A stretch of 33,417 nucleotides of DNA from Prevotella sp. (GCA_017651265.1 JAGCDO010000037.1:1-33417); one strand, 5' to 3'. Shown: positions 8,259 through 16,396, counted from the first letter of the stretch. The notes: generated by a model not told the origin, from the letters alone. Program-made: numbers and translations.

Positions 8259-8825
8259 TCATTTTGCAAACGCTCCCTTGGCAGCGGTCTTCAACTTGCT
8301 GTCACCAGCTGCGCGGGTCTGCGGCTTGGCATAGTAATAATAATCGTAGTCGTACCAGTAAGGATCCCAGTCGAAGTTGTTGATGGCATGCAGGCGGAAG
8401 GAGATGTCTGATGCCGTTCCATCATCGAAGTATCCCTCGAAGTAGTTGCTACTCAGCGTGTAGTCGTAGATATATACAGGGTCGTAATAGGTATCCGCAT
8501 AACGGATGGTGATGGTGCCGCCATATACACTCCAGTCGAACTCGCAGTAGTAGTAGCTTCCGTACGGATCGTCGAGATCGTAGTCCACCTCATAACCAGT
8601 ACCTGATGTGTAGCCTTCGCCATTGAACTGCATCACGGTGCGGTAGTGGTTTCCGGTGAGACCCCAACGGTCGTGGTAGTACTGACGAATAGTTCCCTGC
8701 CATGTCTTTCCGTAGAAAGTACCGCCGCTCAGGTTATCGGCGATATACTCATCCTCGCAAGAGGTGAAAGTAAATGCCATCGCTGCGATGAGCATCAGGG
8801 TGATGATAGAAGTAAACTTTTTCAT
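8259..8825 (-). CDS. Tyrosine/aspartate-rich secreted lipoprotein, function unknown
   Basis: This is a 188-aa predicted lipoprotein. A signal peptide (MKKFTSIITLMLIAAMAF) ends in the lipobox FTSC with Cys at about residue 23. The mature part opens with EDEYIADNLSGGTFYGKTWQG, then alternating short strands rich in Tyr, Asp and Trp. A run with seven tyrosines (DYDYYYYAK) lies near the C-terminus, followed by a basic tail (SKLKTAAKGAFAK). The pattern suggests a small beta-barrel or lipocalin-like fold, but I recognise no family. It is monocistronic, with its own -7 box and a terminator. The organism's lipoproteins may be exported to the surface; no clear export signal is seen after the cysteine beyond acidic EDE. 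Confidence 0.8.
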   Translation of the reverse strand: MKKFTSIITLMLIAAMAFTFTSCEDEYIADNLSGGTFYGKTWQGTIRQYYHDRWGLTGNHYRTVMQFNGEGYTSGTGYEVDYDLDDPYGSYYYCEFDWSVYGGTITIRYADTYYDPVYIYDYTLSSNYFEGYFDDGTASDISFRLHAINNFDWDPYWYDYDYYYYAKPQTRAAGDSKLKTAAKGAFAK

Positions 8826-8870
8826 AATCGTATGGTTTTAAATGGTTCAACTTATTATCTTTTCTCGCTG

Positions 8871-8878
8871 CAAAGATA
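8871..8878 (-). promoter_or_regulatory. -7 box for the tyrosine-rich lipoprotein
   Basis: Plus-strand CAAAGATA is TATCTTTG on the minus strand, 46 bp upstream of the ATG. No -33 TTG is apparent. Confidence 0.55.
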
Positions 8879-8985
8879 GTCCAAGAATCGGTCTCTTGAA
8901 AAGGAATATCCATAAATCGAGGTGGGAAAAACCCTAAAGTTAGGAGGGGATTTCCTATGCGGTAAGTTTTTTTCACTATATCCTT

Positions 8986-9016
8986 TTGCGGGAATGGTGG
9001 AAAATGATTACTTTTG
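8986..9016 (+). promoter_or_regulatory. Promoter of the ABC-F gene
   Basis: TTG (8986-8988), a 20-bp spacer and TACTTTTG (9009-9016) form a full Bacteroidetes promoter 23 bp upstream of the ATG at 9039. Confidence 0.7.
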
Positions 9017-9038
9017 CACGATTTATTGAGAATGAAAG

Positions 9039-11018
9039 ATGATATCAGTTGAAGGTCTGACCGTGGAATTCAGTGTGGTGCCGCTTTTTTCCGGCGCCAG
9101 TTTCGTCGTGAACGACCGTGACCGCATTGCCTTGGTGGGTAAGAACGGGGCGGGCAAATCGACGTTGCTGAAGATTCTGTGTGGGAAACAGCGTCCCACA
9201 TCGGGCGTTGTGTCTGTGCCGAACGATACCACCATCGGTTATCTGCCGCAGGTGATGATCCTGCAGGATGATACCACGGTGAGGGAAGAGGCGCGGAAGG
9301 CCTTTGCGGGGATGCTACAGCTGAAGGAGCGTCTCGACAGGATGAACAATGAGCTGGCAGTCCGCACCGACTATGAATCTGACGAATATATGTCGTTGGT
9401 GGAGCGCTATACCGAAGAGCATGAGCGTTACCTGATGATGGGAGCAGAGAACTACGAGGCGGAGATTGAGCGTACACTGATGGGTTTGGGTTTTACCCGT
9501 GCTGATCTGGAGCGCCCCACGAATGAGTTCTCTGGCGGCTGGCGCATGCGTGTCGAACTGGCGAAGATCCTGTTGCAGAAGCCTGATGTGCTCTTGCTCG
9601 ACGAGCCCACGAACCATCTTGACATTGAGAGTATCCAGTGGCTGGAGCAGTTCCTGATACAATCGGCCAAGGCTGTTGTACTGGTCAGTCACGACCGTGC
9701 CTTTATCAATAATGTAACGAACCGTACGCTGGAGATCTCCTGCGGGAAGATCATCGACTATCAGGTAAAGTACGACGAATATGTACAGCTCAGGAAGGAA
9801 CGCCGCGAGCAACAGATACGTGCCTACGAGAACCAGCAGAAGGAGATAGCCGAGATGAAGGCTTTCATTGAGCGTTTCCGTTACAAACCCACGAAAGCGG
9901 TGCAGGTGCAGCAGAAGATCAAGCAGCTGGAGAAGATCGTACCTATAGAGATTGATGAGGTTGACCGCAGTGCCATGCGACTGAAGTTCCCGCCTTGCTT
10001 GCGCAGTGGTGATTATCCTGTGATCTGTGAGGAGGTGGGGAAGAGCTACGGGGAACACACCGTGTTCACAGACGTGAGCTTCACCATCAAACGAGGGGAG
10101 AAAGTGGCCTTCGTGGGTAAGAACGGTGAGGGTAAGTCCACGCTGGTGAAATGTATCATGGGCGAGATTCCTTTTACGGGTAATCTGAAGATCGGTCATA
10201 ACATACAGATTGGCTATTTCGCCCAGAACCAGGCACAGCTGTTGGATGAGTCATTGTCGGTCTTTGATACAATCGATCGTGTAGCGAAAGGAGATATCCG
10301 ACTGAGGATCAATGATATACTCGGTGCCTTTATGTTCGGTGGAGAGAATGCCGATAAGAAGGTGAAGGTGTTGAGCGGTGGTGAAAGGAGTCGTCTGGCA
10401 ATGATCCGACTGCTACTCGAACCGGTGAACCTGCTGATTCTCGATGAGCCCACCAACCACCTCGACATGCAGTCGAAGGATGTGCTGAAGGAAGCCATCA
10501 AGGCGTTCGACGGTACGGTGATTGTGGTGAGTCACGACCGTGAGTTCCTCGACGGACTGGTAACGAAGGTTTATGAGTTCGGTGGCGGAATGGTCAAAGA
10601 GCATCTCGGTGGTATCTACGACTTCCTCCGCCGTAAGCAGATAGCATCGTTGGATGAATTATCAGTACGAAGTAATAGTGCTGAATCACAGAGCAATTCT
10701 CCTTCCTCCTTCGTCCTTCCTCCTTCCTCGAATACTTCCACAAGCACAACTCCGGATGTCTCATCCAAACTCGCCTATCTGGAGCGCAAGGAGCAGCAGA
10801 AGAAGGTGAAGCGGGTGGAGAAGAGTATCAAGGAGCAGGAGGAGAAGATCATGAAGCTGGAAGACCGCATCAAAGAGCTGGATGCGATTCTCTGTACGCC
10901 TGAGGGTGCATCGGACATGACCGTCGTTACGGAATACACCAGTATCAAGAAACTCATTGATCAGGAAACCGAGCGCTGGGAACACCTCTGCGAGGAACTC
11001 GATCAGCTTTCCCAATAA
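9039..11018 (+). CDS. ABC-F family ATPase (tandem ABC, ribosome-associated type)
   Basis: This is a soluble protein with two ABC cassettes and no membrane segments, as in the ABC-F group (Uup/YheS-like). Cassette 1 has Walker A GKNGAGKST at residues 34-42, signature FSGGWRMR and Walker B LLLDEPTNHLD. Cassette 2 has Walker A GKNGEGKST at 360-368, signature LSGGERSR and a second LLILDEPTNHLD. A basic coiled linker (YVQLRKERREQQIRAYENQQ onward) lies between them. The C-terminal coiled coil covers about 580-659. Such proteins bind ribosomes or aid translation, and some confer antibiotic resistance. The linker before the coiled coil (about residues 545-575, SNSPSSFVLPPSSNTSTSTTP) is encoded by a dispersed pyrimidine-rich repeat. 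The exact subfamily is unresolved. Confidence 0.93.
   Translation: MISVEGLTVEFSVVPLFSGASFVVNDRDRIALVGKNGAGKSTLLKILCGKQRPTSGVVSVPNDTTIGYLPQVMILQDDTTVREEARKAFAGMLQLKERLDRMNNELAVRTDYESDEYMSLVERYTEEHERYLMMGAENYEAEIERTLMGLGFTRADLERPTNEFSGGWRMRVELAKILLQKPDVLLLDEPTNHLDIESIQWLEQFLIQSAKAVVLVSHDRAFINNVTNRTLEISCGKIIDYQVKYDEYVQLRKERREQQIRAYENQQKEIAEMKAFIERFRYKPTKAVQVQQKIKQLEKIVPIEIDEVDRSAMRLKFPPCLRSGDYPVICEEVGKSYGEHTVFTDVSFTIKRGEKVAFVGKNGEGKSTLVKCIMGEIPFTGNLKIGHNIQIGYFAQNQAQLLDESLSVFDTIDRVAKGDIRLRINDILGAFMFGGENADKKVKVLSGGERSRLAMIRLLLEPVNLLILDEPTNHLDMQSKDVLKEAIKAFDGTVIVVSHDREFLDGLVTKVYEFGGGMVKEHLGGIYDFLRRKQIASLDELSVRSNSAESQSNSPSSFVLPPSSNTSTSTTPDVSSKLAYLERKEQQKKVKRVEKSIKEQEEKIMKLEDRIKELDAILCTPEGASDMTVVTEYTSIKKLIDQETERWEHLCEELDQLSQ
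10699..10730 (+). repeat. Pyrimidine-rich dispersed repeat inside the ABC-F gene
   Basis: Runs of CCTTCCT and CCTTCGT encode the PSSFVLPPSS linker. The first 24 bp (10699-10722) are the exact reverse complement of 20411-20434 inside the U32 gene. A related tract lies in hemW at 30096-30136. The frame is kept. Confidence 0.75.
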
Positions 11019-11060
11019 CCCATTAGGCCTATTAAGCCTATAATGCCCATTAAGCCCATA
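11019..11060. repeat. Degenerate 10-bp tandem repeat between ABC-F and M13 genes
   Basis: Immediately after the ABC-F stop, about four copies of a 9-10 bp unit (cccattaggc, ctattaagcc, tataatgcc, cattaagccc) occupy 42 bp. The sequence is AT/GGCC-alternating and non-coding. It resembles short intergenic repeats I associate with Prevotella genomes; its function is unknown. Confidence 0.6.
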
Positions 11061-11083
11061 TCACTCAAAAAAACAATACAACA

Positions 11084-13126
11084 ATGAAAATCAGAACAAT
11101 GATGAGCATCATGCTTATCGCCTCCGCCACCATGGGCGTTGAGGCACAGCAACTGAAGTCAGGTATCGACATCACCAATCTCAACCAGACGGTGAAGCCA
11201 GGAAATGACTTCTATCAGTATGCGTGCGGCGGCTGGATGAAGAAGAATCCGCTGCCTGCTGCTTATTCACGCTTCGGTAGCTTCGATCAGCTGCAGGAGG
11301 ATAACAACAAACGAATCAATACGATTCTGAAAGACCTGACCAGCGGAAAGAAGAAGTATCAGAAAGGCTCCGTGGAGCAGAAACTGGGCGACTTCTACAA
11401 GCTCGCCATGGACCAGAAGCGTCGTAACCGCGAGGGCATTGCTCCTGTACTGCCTTACCTCAAGGAATTGGAGCAGGCTGCAACGAAAGATGACCTGTTT
11501 GCTGTTCAGCAGCGACTGCTGCAGTATGGCGACCAGGAGTTCATGCGTTTCGGATTCGGTGCCGACGAGAAAGACAGTAAGAACAATATCCTGAATGTGA
11601 GTCAGGGTGGTATCGCCTTGGGACAGAAGGAGTATTATCTGGACACCGACTCGATTACTACCAGCATCCGCGATGCTTACCGTTCGCATATCTACCGTAT
11701 GTTCCGTCTCTTCGGCTATGATGAGGTGCGTGCCAAGGAGAAGATGGATCAGGTGATGAGGGTGGAAACCGCGTTGGCAAAGGTTAGTAAGAGCAGAACG
11801 GAACTGCGCGATGTAGAGGCAAACTACAACAAGATGACCATGCAGGAGTTCCAGCGTAACTATCCGCACCTGCGTCTGGCACAGCAGATGGAAACACTGG
11901 GTGTGAAGGCCGACGACTATCGTGAGCTGGTGGTTGGACAGCCTGATTTCCTTGCCGGCGCTGAGCAACTGGTGAAGAGTATGTCGGCTGGTGAGTACCG
12001 TGCTTATATGCAGTGGGGCGTGATCCTGGGTGCTTCCAGCTATCTCTCTGAGGAGATTGCTGCTGCAAACTTCGATTTCTTCGGTAAGACACTGCGTGGA
12101 CGTCAGGAGGACTATCCGCTTTGGAAGCGTGCCACCCAGCAGGTGGAAAGTCAGATGGGTGAGGCCCTGGGTAAGATCTACTGCGAGCGTTACTTCCCCG
12201 CAACCTCCAAGCAGCGCATGGAGCAGCTGGTGAAGAACCTGCAGGTTGCCCTTGGTGAGCGCATTGAGGCTCAGACTTGGATGAGCGCAGAGACCAAACG
12301 TGCTGCTCTCGACAAGCTGGGTACGTTCTATGTGAAGATTGGTTATCCGAACAAGTGGAAGGACCTGAGCGGAATGGATATCGATCCGAAGAAGACTTAC
12401 TTTGAGAACGTGATGGAGTGCAACCGTTTCTGGACAGCTAAGGAGATTGAGGAGAAGGCTGGTAAGCCGGTGGATAATGATGAGTGGTATATGACTCCTC
12501 AAACCGTGAATGCTTACTATAACCCTACCACCAACGAAATCTGCTTCCCCGCAGGAATCCTTCAGCCCCCGTTCTTTGATCCTACTGCTGATGATGCCTT
12601 TAACTATGGTGCCATCGGTGTGGTTATCGGTCATGAGATGACTCACGGCTTCGACGACCAGGGTCGCCATTATGATAAGGTGGGTAATATGACCGACTGG
12701 TGGACTGAGGCTGACGCCAAGGGCTTTGAGGAGCGTACTGGTCGTTATGCCGACTTCTTCTCAAACATCAAGGTGCTGCCCGACCTGAATGCTAACGGTA
12801 AGCTCACACTGGGTGAGAACCTCGCCGACCATGGCGGTCTGCAGGTGGCTTGGTATGCTTATAAGAACGCAACCAAGAATGGCGGTCTGCCTACCATCGA
12901 CGGACTGACTGCCGACCAGCGTTTCTTCCTGGCTTATGCCGGCGTTTGGGGACAGAACATTACAGAGAAGGAAATTCGCAACCGTACCAAGAGCGATCCT
13001 CACTCACTGGGTGAGTGGCGCGTAAACGGTGCGCTGCCACATATCGATATGTGGTACGATGCCTTCGGCATCAAGCAGGGTGACAAGATGTTCATCCCGA
13101 AGAGCGAACGACTGGAACTGTGGTAA
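11084..13126 (+). CDS. M13 family zinc metallopeptidase (neprilysin/PepO-like)
   Basis: This is a secreted or periplasmic endopeptidase of 680 aa. A signal peptide (MKIRTMMSIMLIASATMGVEA, then QQ) is followed by the M13 N-terminal domain, with the characteristic PGNDFYQYACGGWMKKNPLP. The catalytic domain shows NAYYNPTTNEICFPAGILQ, the zinc motif HEMTH at His517-Glu518-His521, and the third ligand Glu578 in ENLADHGG with Asp582. The C-terminal part holds the conserved FFLAYAGVW and DPHSLGEWRVNGAL segments. All catalytic residues are intact. No -7 box is obvious in the 65 bp upstream, so it may be read through from the ABC-F gene. Confidence 0.95.
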   Translation: MKIRTMMSIMLIASATMGVEAQQLKSGIDITNLNQTVKPGNDFYQYACGGWMKKNPLPAAYSRFGSFDQLQEDNNKRINTILKDLTSGKKKYQKGSVEQKLGDFYKLAMDQKRRNREGIAPVLPYLKELEQAATKDDLFAVQQRLLQYGDQEFMRFGFGADEKDSKNNILNVSQGGIALGQKEYYLDTDSITTSIRDAYRSHIYRMFRLFGYDEVRAKEKMDQVMRVETALAKVSKSRTELRDVEANYNKMTMQEFQRNYPHLRLAQQMETLGVKADDYRELVVGQPDFLAGAEQLVKSMSAGEYRAYMQWGVILGASSYLSEEIAAANFDFFGKTLRGRQEDYPLWKRATQQVESQMGEALGKIYCERYFPATSKQRMEQLVKNLQVALGERIEAQTWMSAETKRAALDKLGTFYVKIGYPNKWKDLSGMDIDPKKTYFENVMECNRFWTAKEIEEKAGKPVDNDEWYMTPQTVNAYYNPTTNEICFPAGILQPPFFDPTADDAFNYGAIGVVIGHEMTHGFDDQGRHYDKVGNMTDWWTEADAKGFEERTGRYADFFSNIKVLPDLNANGKLTLGENLADHGGLQVAWYAYKNATKNGGLPTIDGLTADQRFFLAYAGVWGQNITEKEIRNRTKSDPHSLGEWRVNGALPHIDMWYDAFGIKQGDKMFIPKSERLELW

Positions 13127-13152
13127 TAAGCTCAAGTAGTAAGTGATAAGTA

Positions 13153-13228
13153 AGAAGTGACAAGTATGATTACCTTCAGGTCCAATCTCTAGGGCCAATA
13201 CACGAAGGTAATCATACTTGTCACTTCT
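13153..13228. repeat. Perfect 25-bp inverted repeat after the M13 gene
   Basis: Arms 13153-13177 and 13204-13228 are exact reverse complements separated by a 26-bp loop. Imperfect pairing continues outward (aagtgata left, tatcactt right), extending the structure to about 13141-13247. It could act as a terminator between the convergent M13 and beta-helix genes. No T-tract directly follows the perfect stem, and the arms resemble dispersed repeat sequence. Confidence 0.8.
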
Positions 13229-13241
13229 CTCTTGTTACATA

Positions 13242-13300
13242 TCACTTAATTACAACCTTTTCCCCATTGACAATCCATGGCAGTCACGGCTATCATGATT
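13242..13300 (-). pseudogene. Relic of a type IX-like C-terminal coding sequence
   Basis: On the minus strand 13242-13274 reads IVNGEKVVIK followed by a stop. This closely matches the C-terminus of the WFDND-repeat protein (GLYIVNGKIVIK) and the usual end of Prevotella T9SS cargo. Upstream, the frame soon decays (TGA within about 20 bp) and no gene is attached. It is probably the leftover 3' end of a duplicated or longer cargo gene. Confidence 0.55.
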
Positions 13301-13355
13301 ACTTTAATCCTACTCATTATAACTATGAATTAAGCATTATGAATAATGTATTAAA

Positions 13356-14378
13356 TTACCTCACCTCTGCCTCGTAGCTCACGTTCAGATGAGCACCATT
13401 AGGTGTAACGCTCAGATTCTTTACAACAGGTGTTGCAGGCACCTTGCTCCAGCCGTTACCACCACGGATACCGATTTCAGAACCATCGGTAGCAATCCAG
13501 GTCTCGGGTTGCTTTAATTCAAAGGTACGAGTAGCAGAATAGGTCATGTCGGATTCATCATCAAAGATGTCACCCAATACCACATGATATGAGTTCTCTA
13601 AAACGTAAGAGGATGAATTACTAGTACATATACAGTTCTTGAATTTTGATCCTACTGGTGCCCCATCATAGTTAGCATACATAACGAAGATGGAGTTGGT
13701 AAAAAGGACCGGAACGTTGCATTGGTAAAAAGGATTTGATTCATCAGCCTTTCCACAAATGCAATGGTCGAACTTGATTGTACTGTTTGTATTCCAAAAA
13801 TAATTGAATGTTCCTCCACAATAACAATTGGAGAAGAATAGCTCTGAAGCATACGATGAATTATAACCACCTTGCATACCATTTGTTAATATACACTGAT
13901 CGAACATCATATTGGTAATTGACGTGCACGTAGTGGCTACCCTTGGCAAATATAATTTCACCAAACGCGCCCCGTCGATAGAGGAGCCACGGAACACCAG
14001 TCTTTTATCTATAGTACTATTTGTTAGTTCTAGGTAAAGTCCTTCGAGATGTATATTAGACAGGCTGCCATTATTCTCTCCTATATACCATGAGCTACCA
14101 ATAATCTTGGTAACACCCGTTCCTGTTGTCTCGTTGGATTCGAAGCCTGCGCCATAAATGGCGATAGACTTAGTAATGTCGCAGGCATTGAACGATCCTT
14201 CGCTGAGTGTGATGACATCTCCATCAGATGCGGCTTCATGTGCAGCAGCAAGACCGCCATTTCCCTTAAAAACACTCACATTATTGCCACTTTGCAACAC
14301 TGCTATGGGAACATCACTCTGTGCCTTGGCGACTACTAAGCAGCAAAGGGCAATCATTGTTAATACTATTCTTTTCAT
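13356..14378 (-). CDS. Secreted right-handed beta-helix protein (paralog B)
   Basis: This is a 340-aa secreted protein. The signal peptide MKRIVLTMIALCCLVVAKA is followed by QSDVPIAVLQ. Next come GNNVSVFKG, DVITLSEGSFNACDITKSIAIYGAGFE, and repeated short strands with Asn, Cys and Phe ladders (FDQCILTNG, FSNCYCGG, FDHCICG) typical of pectate-lyase-like parallel beta-helices. It ends with TPVVKNLSVTP and EAEVR. It shares the same architecture and nearly the same N- and C-terminal motifs as the protein at 15249-16331. ATG 14378 is preferred over two upstream in-frame ATGs because it gives a compact signal peptide. It starts 34 nt downstream of the WFDND gene's stop and is probably cotranscribed. 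Substrate or ligand is unknown. Confidence 0.8.
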   Translation of the reverse strand: MKRIVLTMIALCCLVVAKAQSDVPIAVLQSGNNVSVFKGNGGLAAAHEAASDGDVITLSEGSFNACDITKSIAIYGAGFESNETTGTGVTKIIGSSWYIGENNGSLSNIHLEGLYLELTNSTIDKRLVFRGSSIDGARLVKLYLPRVATTCTSITNMMFDQCILTNGMQGGYNSSYASELFFSNCYCGGTFNYFWNTNSTIKFDHCICGKADESNPFYQCNVPVLFTNSIFVMYANYDGAPVGSKFKNCICTSNSSSYVLENSYHVVLGDIFDDESDMTYSATRTFELKQPETWIATDGSEIGIRGGNGWSKVPATPVVKNLSVTPNGAHLNVSYEAEVR

Positions 14379-14412
14379 ATTCATTTCAAATATCATTTAT
14401 ATAATATCATTC

Positions 14413-15216
14413 TCACTTAATCACAATCTTTCCATTGACAATATACAGTCCCTTAACGGGTTTGTTGATCTTCCGTCCTTGTAAGTCGTAATACACATAC
14501 TTGCGGGAATCCGCCTCAACATCGTCAACGCCCGTCGTAATCATCGAAGGATCATAGATAAACGGCTCGGTATAAACCTGACTCCATGCACCTTTCGAGT
14601 CGCCTACCATCCATGTCAGCACGTGCTCACCTGCTTCCACTGAACTCAGGTCAACAGTTATGATATCATCAGCAGACGACAACATGCCCGACACTACCTC
14701 GCTTTCATCAATCCAGTACATGTAATGCGAAACGGCGAGTCCGTTCTCCATGAAAGCATCAGCAGGAACTAGGAAGTACTTTGTCATTGTACTGCTCCAC
14801 ACTCCTGCATCATTCTTCACTCGCATGGTGAAGGCATGCAGTCCTTGGTTCAGACCGCTCATTTCAACCGTTGCCACCGACTCGCCCAACGTTTTGCTGT
14901 TTGCCACATCGTTATCGAACCAATACTCGCAGGCAGCCACCGTAGTGGTGGTGGGTGTTGGCTTCACCACGAAATATTTGGTCATCGGACAGCTCCAAAA
15001 GCCCTTAGAGTCCTTCACTCGAATGGTAAAGGAATGCAAACCTTGAGATAGGGCTGATATATCTACGGCTGTCGTAACAGCATCAAGTGTCTGGAGCGTA
15101 CTGACATCGTTATCGAACCAATACTCACGCTCTACGATGCTCTTCTCATCCTCCGCCAATACTGTCATGCTGATCATGGCAACCACTGCCATCAAGAGAA
15201 TCCTTATCTTATCCAT
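14413..15216 (-). CDS. Secreted WFDND-repeat protein with T9SS-like C-terminus
   Basis: This is a 267-aa secreted protein. After the signal peptide (MDKIRILLMAVVAMISMTVLA) it has three related modules of about 70 residues. The first two begin EYWFDND, and the third begins HYMYWIDESEV. Each continues with a hydrophobic strand, then GLHSFTIRVKD or GEHVLTWMVGD and W(S) near the module end. The C-terminus, YYDLQGRKINKPVKGLYIVNGKIVIK in outline (residues about 240-267), resembles the sorting domain of type IX secretion cargo in Prevotella. It is therefore probably exported across the outer membrane. It lies between the two beta-helix paralogs on the same strand with gaps of about 31 and 34 nt. Its function is not recognised. 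Confidence 0.8.
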   Translation of the reverse strand: MDKIRILLMAVVAMISMTVLAEDEKSIVEREYWFDNDVSTLQTLDAVTTAVDISALSQGLHSFTIRVKDSKGFWSCPMTKYFVVKPTPTTTTVAACEYWFDNDVANSKTLGESVATVEMSGLNQGLHAFTMRVKNDAGVWSSTMTKYFLVPADAFMENGLAVSHYMYWIDESEVVSGMLSSADDIITVDLSSVEAGEHVLTWMVGDSKGAWSQVYTEPFIYDPSMITTGVDDVEADSRKYVYYDLQGRKINKPVKGLYIVNGKIVIK

Positions 15217-15248
15217 ATAACTTTTAACTATGAATTATTAACTATGAA

Positions 15249-16331
15249 CTATCTCACCTCCGCCTCGTAAGTAACACTCAGGTTCGTTCCGTCAGGCGTA
15301 ACGCTCAGGTTCTTCACCACAGGGGTGCTGGGCACCTTGCTCCAACCGTGGCCACCATGGATGCCAATCTCCGTGTTGTCAGTACCAATCCATGAAGAGG
15401 AAAGCTCTGATTTCAGAACGTAGGTACGATCGGAGGAATAGGTTCCATCTTCACCATCTTCAAATATTCCATCTTTTCCCATCTGAAAGCAGTTGTCATA
15501 GTTAACTATGTTAGGTTCTTGCGAGATACAGTTACTAATCATGGTTCCAGAAGGCCATAAATGATAGCTATCTGATTGACTCTTTGAGGAATTTGAATAA
15601 ATGTAAATAGAATTCCTAAGTGTCAATATTGTGTTGTGTGAACCCTGTAATGGACTATAATTTAAACCACCAGGATAATTGTAATAGGCATTGAAGATAC
15701 AATGGTCTAACACGATGGAACAGCCGGTATTAGAATAAAACCTGAAAGCTCCAAGATTCATGATACAATTGCTGAAAAACATATCAGCGATAACACTTTC
15801 GTATGCAGTATTGTCATTCCCACGATTCATCATACCCATAAAAACACACTGGTCGAAACTGGTGTTTGAATTGGTACTCTGAACGAGCATTGATTTCAAT
15901 TTGGTTTTGACAACGCGTAAATTCTCTAACGGTCCTGTGATTTTTATTCCGCCAACCTTAAACTCTCCATCTAGATAGAAACCTTCGAGATGGACGTTTG
16001 ACAATGTCGTATTATCAGTTCTTCCTACAGTCAGGTCACCAGAGATCGTTGTCAGCAGTGTACTGCTGGCATTGTCCGTCTCGAAACCTGCTCCGTAAAT
16101 GGAAACGGGTTTAGTGATGGCGGCAGCCGTGAAGGTGCCCTGACTAAGGGTAATCACATCTCCTCCTTCTTCATCTGCTGCTGCAAGTGCACTGGCAAGC
16201 GCACTCGGTCCTTTGAACACACTCACATTATTACCATGTTGCAAGGTGGCGATGGCCACATCGTTTTGGGCTTTGACTGCCATAGCGCAGCAAAGCACCA
16301 TCAGGGAAATAATCACTCTTTTTGCTTTCAT
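15249..16331 (-). CDS. Secreted right-handed beta-helix protein (paralog A)
   Basis: This is a 360-aa secreted protein with signal peptide MKAKRVIISLMVLCCAMAVKA. The mature region starts QNDVAIATLQHGNNVSVFKG. It then has DVITLSQGTFTAAAITKPVSIYGAGFE, a beta-helix ladder (FDQCVFMG, FFSNCIMN, LDHCIFNA, LRNSIYIY, ISNCIS) and the tail GIHGGHGWSKVP, TPVVKNLSVTP, EAEVR. No catalytic residues of a known polysaccharide lyase stand out, so adhesion or glycan binding is as likely as enzymatic action. It is the first gene of a three-gene run. Its upstream region contains a -7 box and the tandem ATTCGTAC repeats, which suggests control by the neighbouring regulator. An AT-rich tract (TTCATAGTTAAT) follows the stop, and a related tract follows paralog B. 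Confidence 0.82.
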   Translation of the reverse strand: MKAKRVIISLMVLCCAMAVKAQNDVAIATLQHGNNVSVFKGPSALASALAAADEEGGDVITLSQGTFTAAAITKPVSIYGAGFETDNASSTLLTTISGDLTVGRTDNTTLSNVHLEGFYLDGEFKVGGIKITGPLENLRVVKTKLKSMLVQSTNSNTSFDQCVFMGMMNRGNDNTAYESVIADMFFSNCIMNLGAFRFYSNTGCSIVLDHCIFNAYYNYPGGLNYSPLQGSHNTILTLRNSIYIYSNSSKSQSDSYHLWPSGTMISNCISQEPNIVNYDNCFQMGKDGIFEDGEDGTYSSDRTYVLKSELSSSWIGTDNTEIGIHGGHGWSKVPSTPVVKNLSVTPDGTNLSVTYEAEVR

Positions 16332-16368
16332 TTTCTTCTTCGTTCATTTTGTTATACTTAATTTGCTA

Positions 16369-16376
16369 CAAAATTA
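16369..16376 (-). promoter_or_regulatory. -7 box for the beta-helix/WFDND operon
   Basis: Plus-strand CAAAATTA is TAATTTTG on the minus strand, 37 bp upstream of the ATG at 16331. The -33 position shows no TTG. Instead the direct-repeat operator begins about 20 bp upstream of this box, as expected for activator-dependent transcription. Confidence 0.6.
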
Positions 16377-16396
16377 AGGGAAAAGAAGAATGACAG

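Noticed and set aside
9315-10199. 294-codon open frame antisense to the ABC-F gene
   Set aside because: It is a shadow of the conserved ABC cassettes, with no family motifs and no promoter of the TAnnTTTG form placed upstream.
11267-12670. 467-codon open frame antisense to the M13 peptidase gene
   Set aside because: It mirrors a strongly conserved sense protein with all catalytic motifs. Its translation (His/Leu/Thr-rich) has no recognisable domain. Long antisense frames are expected from codon bias in this genome.
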